In this document: positions 61,221-64,000 of the stretch, in pieces
Numbering within the stretch: position 1 is the stretch's first letter
Layout: each line of letters begins with the position of its first letter
Assembly (NCBI GenBank): GCA_010909725.1
Contig: JAACMV010000002.1
Coordinates: forward strand, 186,001 to 250,000
Source: Picochlorum sp. 'celeri'
Lineage: Eukaryota > Chlorophyta > Trebouxiophyceae
DNA: 64,000 nucleotides
Direction: 5' to 3'
Notes under the pieces: model-generated
What the model was told of the DNA's origin: nothing
Seen by the model: only the letters and a program-made list of their open reading frames with translations
Databases searched by the model: none
Position numbers and translations under genes: made by a program

Positions 61221-62630
61221 ATGGCGGTGTGTGCGGAGAAGAATGTGTCAGCCATGCGCATGTCGTCAGGAAATTGCAATGGAAGAAGAAGAAGGATCTC
61301 TCATCGTGCGATGGTGCATTCTTTCCCAGAAAAATCCAACAATGTGATAGAATATGGGGGTGGTTGGAATCCGTCCTGTATCTACCATGGTAGGAAAGGT
61401 ACCAAAGGCAGGGCTCAGTCTGCAATGCCTGCCTACCAATCGAATACTGCTGATTCTACGGCGACAAGTAGCAGCATTGGTAATATTCAGTACCCCTCAT
61501 CATACCATGATGAGGATGGTCGATTGATGATTAAGAATCTGAGCAAGGAGGAGCTGGTGGCCTGGTGCCAGTCTATTGGAGAGGATGAGAAGAGGGCGTA
61601 TCAGTTGTGGAGGTGGATGTATAGCGATGGGTGTTGGTTGCAAAATATTGATGATGCTCCTGCGGAGCATGTTCAAAATGGATTTGGCAAGGCGTTTCGG
61701 GAGAAGTTTCACAGTATGGCGACGTTGGATGGTGGGTTGGAGTTGGCAGAGAGTGTGACTGCGTCGGATGGGACTATCAAGTTGGGATTTCGTGTGACGC
61801 ATGGGTCTGCGATGGGGAGTACGATTGAGACGGTGTTGATTCCTGTTGTACGGGAGCATGGGTCGAAGGAGAGGATTACTTTGTGTGTGAGCTCTCAAAT
61901 AGGATGTAATATGGGGTGCAAGTTTTGCTTTACTGGAACAATGGGATTGTGGGGAAACTTGACTCCGGGTCAGATTGTTGAGCAAGCGGTGGCAGCGAAG
62001 CGGTATTATTATCAAGAGCATCAGGCATTGTCTGTCACGAACTTGGTGTATATGGGGTTGGGAGAGCCATTTGATAATTTGGAGGCAGTGATGGCTTCAA
62101 TAGAGACATTGTTGGATCACCATGGGCTGCACTTTTCGCACAATAAAGTTACTGTGTCGACAGTTGGATTGATTCCTGAGATGAAGAGATTTTTAGAGAC
62201 AAGCAAGGCGTCCCTGGCGGTGTCGTTGCATGGGGCGACAGATGAGGTCCGGAGTTCCATTGTGCCTGTGAATAAGAGATACCCATTAAAGGATGTGGTG
62301 AGCACGTTGAAAGACTATTTTCCGGAAGGAGAGAAGAAGGCTTCACATGTACTGATAGAATATACCATGATGGAAGGGGTGAATGATTCGCCCGAACAGG
62401 CTGAGGAGCTGTTGAAGGTGTTGGAGGGAGTCAAGTGCAAGATCAATCTGATTGTGTTCAATCCCCACGAGGGGACAGTGTATCGAGAGTCACCCCAGGA
62501 GAATGTGGATACATTTAGAGATATTTTGATTCGGGGAGGTCGAGTGGTGACAGTTCGACAATCACGAGGAGAGGACTCTATGGCAGCATGTGGACAGTTG
62601 GGGGAGGGGAAGGGAAAACGAATTCGATGA
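61221..62630 (+). CDS. RlmN/Cfr-family radical-SAM rRNA/tRNA methyltransferase, probably plastid
   Basis: 469 residues, intronless. The radical-SAM cluster motif CNMGCKFC (C-x3-C-x2-C, about 231-238) is present, preceded by CVSSQIG and followed by NLVYMGLGEP and SLHGATDE. The end RQSRGEDSMAACGQL contains the second catalytic Cys of RlmN (R-x-T/S-R-G-x-D-x2-A-A-C-G-Q). RlmN methylates C2 of A2503 in bacterial 23S rRNA and A37 of some tRNAs. The Arg-rich 90-residue N-terminal extension suggests organelle targeting. Confidence 0.92.
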   Translation: MAVCAEKNVSAMRMSSGNCNGRRRRISHRAMVHSFPEKSNNVIEYGGGWNPSCIYHGRKGTKGRAQSAMPAYQSNTADSTATSSSIGNIQYPSSYHDEDGRLMIKNLSKEELVAWCQSIGEDEKRAYQLWRWMYSDGCWLQNIDDAPAEHVQNGFGKAFREKFHSMATLDGGLELAESVTASDGTIKLGFRVTHGSAMGSTIETVLIPVVREHGSKERITLCVSSQIGCNMGCKFCFTGTMGLWGNLTPGQIVEQAVAAKRYYYQEHQALSVTNLVYMGLGEPFDNLEAVMASIETLLDHHGLHFSHNKVTVSTVGLIPEMKRFLETSKASLAVSLHGATDEVRSSIVPVNKRYPLKDVVSTLKDYFPEGEKKASHVLIEYTMMEGVNDSPEQAEELLKVLEGVKCKINLIVFNPHEGTVYRESPQENVDTFRDILIRGGRVVTVRQSRGEDSMAACGQLGEGKGKRIR

Positions 62631-62701
62631 ATGTCATGCGAGTATGGTAGTCAGGTGTTTCATAGCAGGTACATTGTATTGCATTCAATAACTTAATCAC
62701 A

Positions 62702-64000
62702 TTAAGCATGTATTTTCTTCTTCCTACGAACTCTTCCTGGAGATACTGGCCGAGGTCCAGCTCCGCCCATGAGAGATGACATCATTTCTTCATCATCCAT
62801 TCCAGGCATACCCATAAGTCCAGATGCACCGCCACTGATGGCCATCATACGGGACATTGTTTGCATTTGTGCTCTCATGCCAGTGAACACGCCAACTAAT
62901 TCCGCAACATCTGACTCTTCTTTGCCAGACCCTCTTGCTACTCGCCGTCTTCTGGATGGGCTTTTTGCCAAGAGTTCTGGCTGCGCCCGTTCCTGTTTCG
63001 TCATGGAGTTGATCATTGCTTCGTACACTTTGTATTGCTGCTCTACTCGAGCAAGCTGTTTATCTGTGATTGATCCCATACCTGGAATCATTTTGACAAT
63101 TTGAGACATGGATCCCATCCCAGTAACCATTTTGTACTGTTTCAAAAAGTCATTGAAATCAAACTTGGCAGACATGATTTTCTTCGTCATTTCCGCAGCT
63201 TCTTCCTCCTTGATCGCAGCTTCCGCTTTTTCTACAAGAGATACTACATCACCCATTCCTAGAATTCGTGATGCCATTCTATCTGGGTAAAATGGTTCCA
63301 TGGCATCCATTTTCTCTCCAGTGCCAACAAATTTGATTGGCCTTCCAGACACTTCTTTGACACTCAATGCCGCCCCTCCTCTTGTGTCACCATCCGTCTT
63401 TGTCAGTATAGCTCCTGTAATACTGACAGCCTCATCGAATGATTTAACAAGGGTGGCAGCCTCCTGCCCAGTCATGGCATCCACAACCAGCAACACATCA
63501 GTAGGATTCACTACCTGCTTCAAATCCTTGAGTTCTTGCATCATATTCTCATCAATTTGAAGTCTTCCAGCTGTATCAATAATCACCACATCATATCCTT
63601 CCGTCTTGGCTTTCGCAAGCCCCTGAGCAGCAATATCTGTTGGCTTGACATCCGTCCCCAACTCAAACACTGGAACATCCACACTTGCACCAACAGTCAC
63701 CAATTGATCCACCGCTGCAGGTCTATATACATCTGTTGCTACTAGTAAAACCTTTTGGTTGTTTTTGGTCTTCAGAAAATTGGCCAATTTTCCAGTCGCT
63801 GTCGTCTTCCCTGTCCCTTGCAATCCTGCCATCAGGATCACCTGAGGATCCCCGCCTGGAGGACTATTCAGCAATGCCTGCTCCCCTCCCATCAGATCTT
63901 TCAATTGGTCATACACAGCTTTGATGAGTTGCTGTTCTGGAGACACGCCCTCTGTCACCTCCATTCCCAGTACTTCCTCCTCAACTCGCTTGACAAAACG
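62702..64000 (-). CDS. cpSRP54: Chloroplast SRP54 (partial; 5' end off right edge)
   Basis: An in-frame minus-strand reading runs from base 64000 to the stop at 62702, about 432 residues, lacking the transit peptide and start of the N domain. It has [12 protein letters not shown] ... [17 protein letters not shown], GTPase motifs [33 protein letters not shown] and TKTDGD, and the Met-rich M domain ([14 protein letters not shown]). cpSRP54 delivers thylakoid proteins. It ends with [10 protein letters not shown], resembling the ARRKRK-type cpSRP43-binding tail of plant cpSRP54, which argues for the plastid form over the bacterial or cytosolic one. Confidence 0.92.
   Translation of the reverse strand, partial: RFVKRVEEEVLGMEVTEGVSPEQQLIKAVYDQLKDLMGGEQALLNSPPGGDPQVILMAGLQGTGKTTATGKLANFLKTKNNQKVLLVATDVYRPAAVDQLVTVGASVDVPVFELGTDVKPTDIAAQGLAKAKTEGYDVVIIDTAGRLQIDENMMQELKDLKQVVNPTDVLLVVDAMTGQEAATLVKSFDEAVSITGAILTKTDGDTRGGAALSVKEVSGRPIKFVGTGEKMDAMEPFYPDRMASRILGMGDVVSLVEKAEAAIKEEEAAEMTKKIMSAKFDFNDFLKQYKMVTGMGSMSQIVKMIPGMGSITDKQLARVEQQYKVYEAMINSMTKQERAQPELLAKSPSRRRRVARGSGKEESDVAELVGVFTGMRAQMQTMSRMMAISGGASGLMGMPGMDDEEMMSSLMGGAGPRPVSPGRVRRKKKIHA

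Overview
The window is nuclear DNA of a photosynthetic eukaryote of the green lineage, most likely a small, compact chlorophyte alga. The basis is plant-type fused enzymes (aspartokinase/homoserine dehydrogenase and dehydroquinase/shikimate dehydrogenase), nuclear genes for chloroplast proteins (ATP synthase delta, bL31, cpSRP54, protoporphyrinogen oxidase, an At4g37920-like protein), a WPP-type RanGAP, an SDP1-like lipase and an SPPPP cell-wall-type protein. I cannot name the species. Base composition is moderate, spacers are short, and introns are few and mostly 55-240 bp, usually one per gene close to the 5' end.

Layout. 1-17978: the start of a PP2C-family gene running off the left edge, AK-HSDH, an unknown predicted plastid membrane protein, VPS11, an ARO8/AADAT-type aminotransferase, chloroplast ATP synthase delta, the shikimate-pathway fusion enzyme, an RPRD/Rtt103-like CID protein, ESS2, glutaminyl cyclotransferase and the At4g37920-like protein. 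18532-34035: an unknown protein, a BFR1-like coiled-coil protein, an anion transporter, a 55-residue acyl-anchored microprotein, a coiled-coil protein, VAP, a cupredoxin-like secreted protein, a PAN/FN3/SPPPP wall protein, SFT2, KEOPS subunit Pcc1 (tiny exons), RMT2, an SDR, a 2-oxoglutarate oxygenase and a small basic protein.

34492-40297 is the accessory part: an intact KDZ-superfamily DNA transposase with a convergent coiled-coil companion ORF, followed by 1.1 kb of gene-free DNA with clustered short inverted words. From 40298: a tandem FGE/SUMF-like secreted protein whose second domain is cut by an in-frame TAG, a probable small spliced gene opposite it, a protein kinase, protoporphyrinogen oxidase, RanGAP, a fasciclin-domain surface protein, a SWAP-type splicing factor, an SDP1-like lipase, chloroplast bL31, kinesin-5, a CDC50 flippase subunit, an RlmN-type rRNA methyltransferase and the 3' part of cpSRP54.

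Genes alternate strands. Convergent neighbours are mostly 1-71 bp apart, so their 3' UTRs must overlap. Several larger spacers hold perfect palindromes or hairpins. Splice donors follow GT(A/G)CGT rather than GT(A/G)AGT. No rRNA, tRNA or CRISPR was found, as expected for a protein-coding eukaryotic locus.
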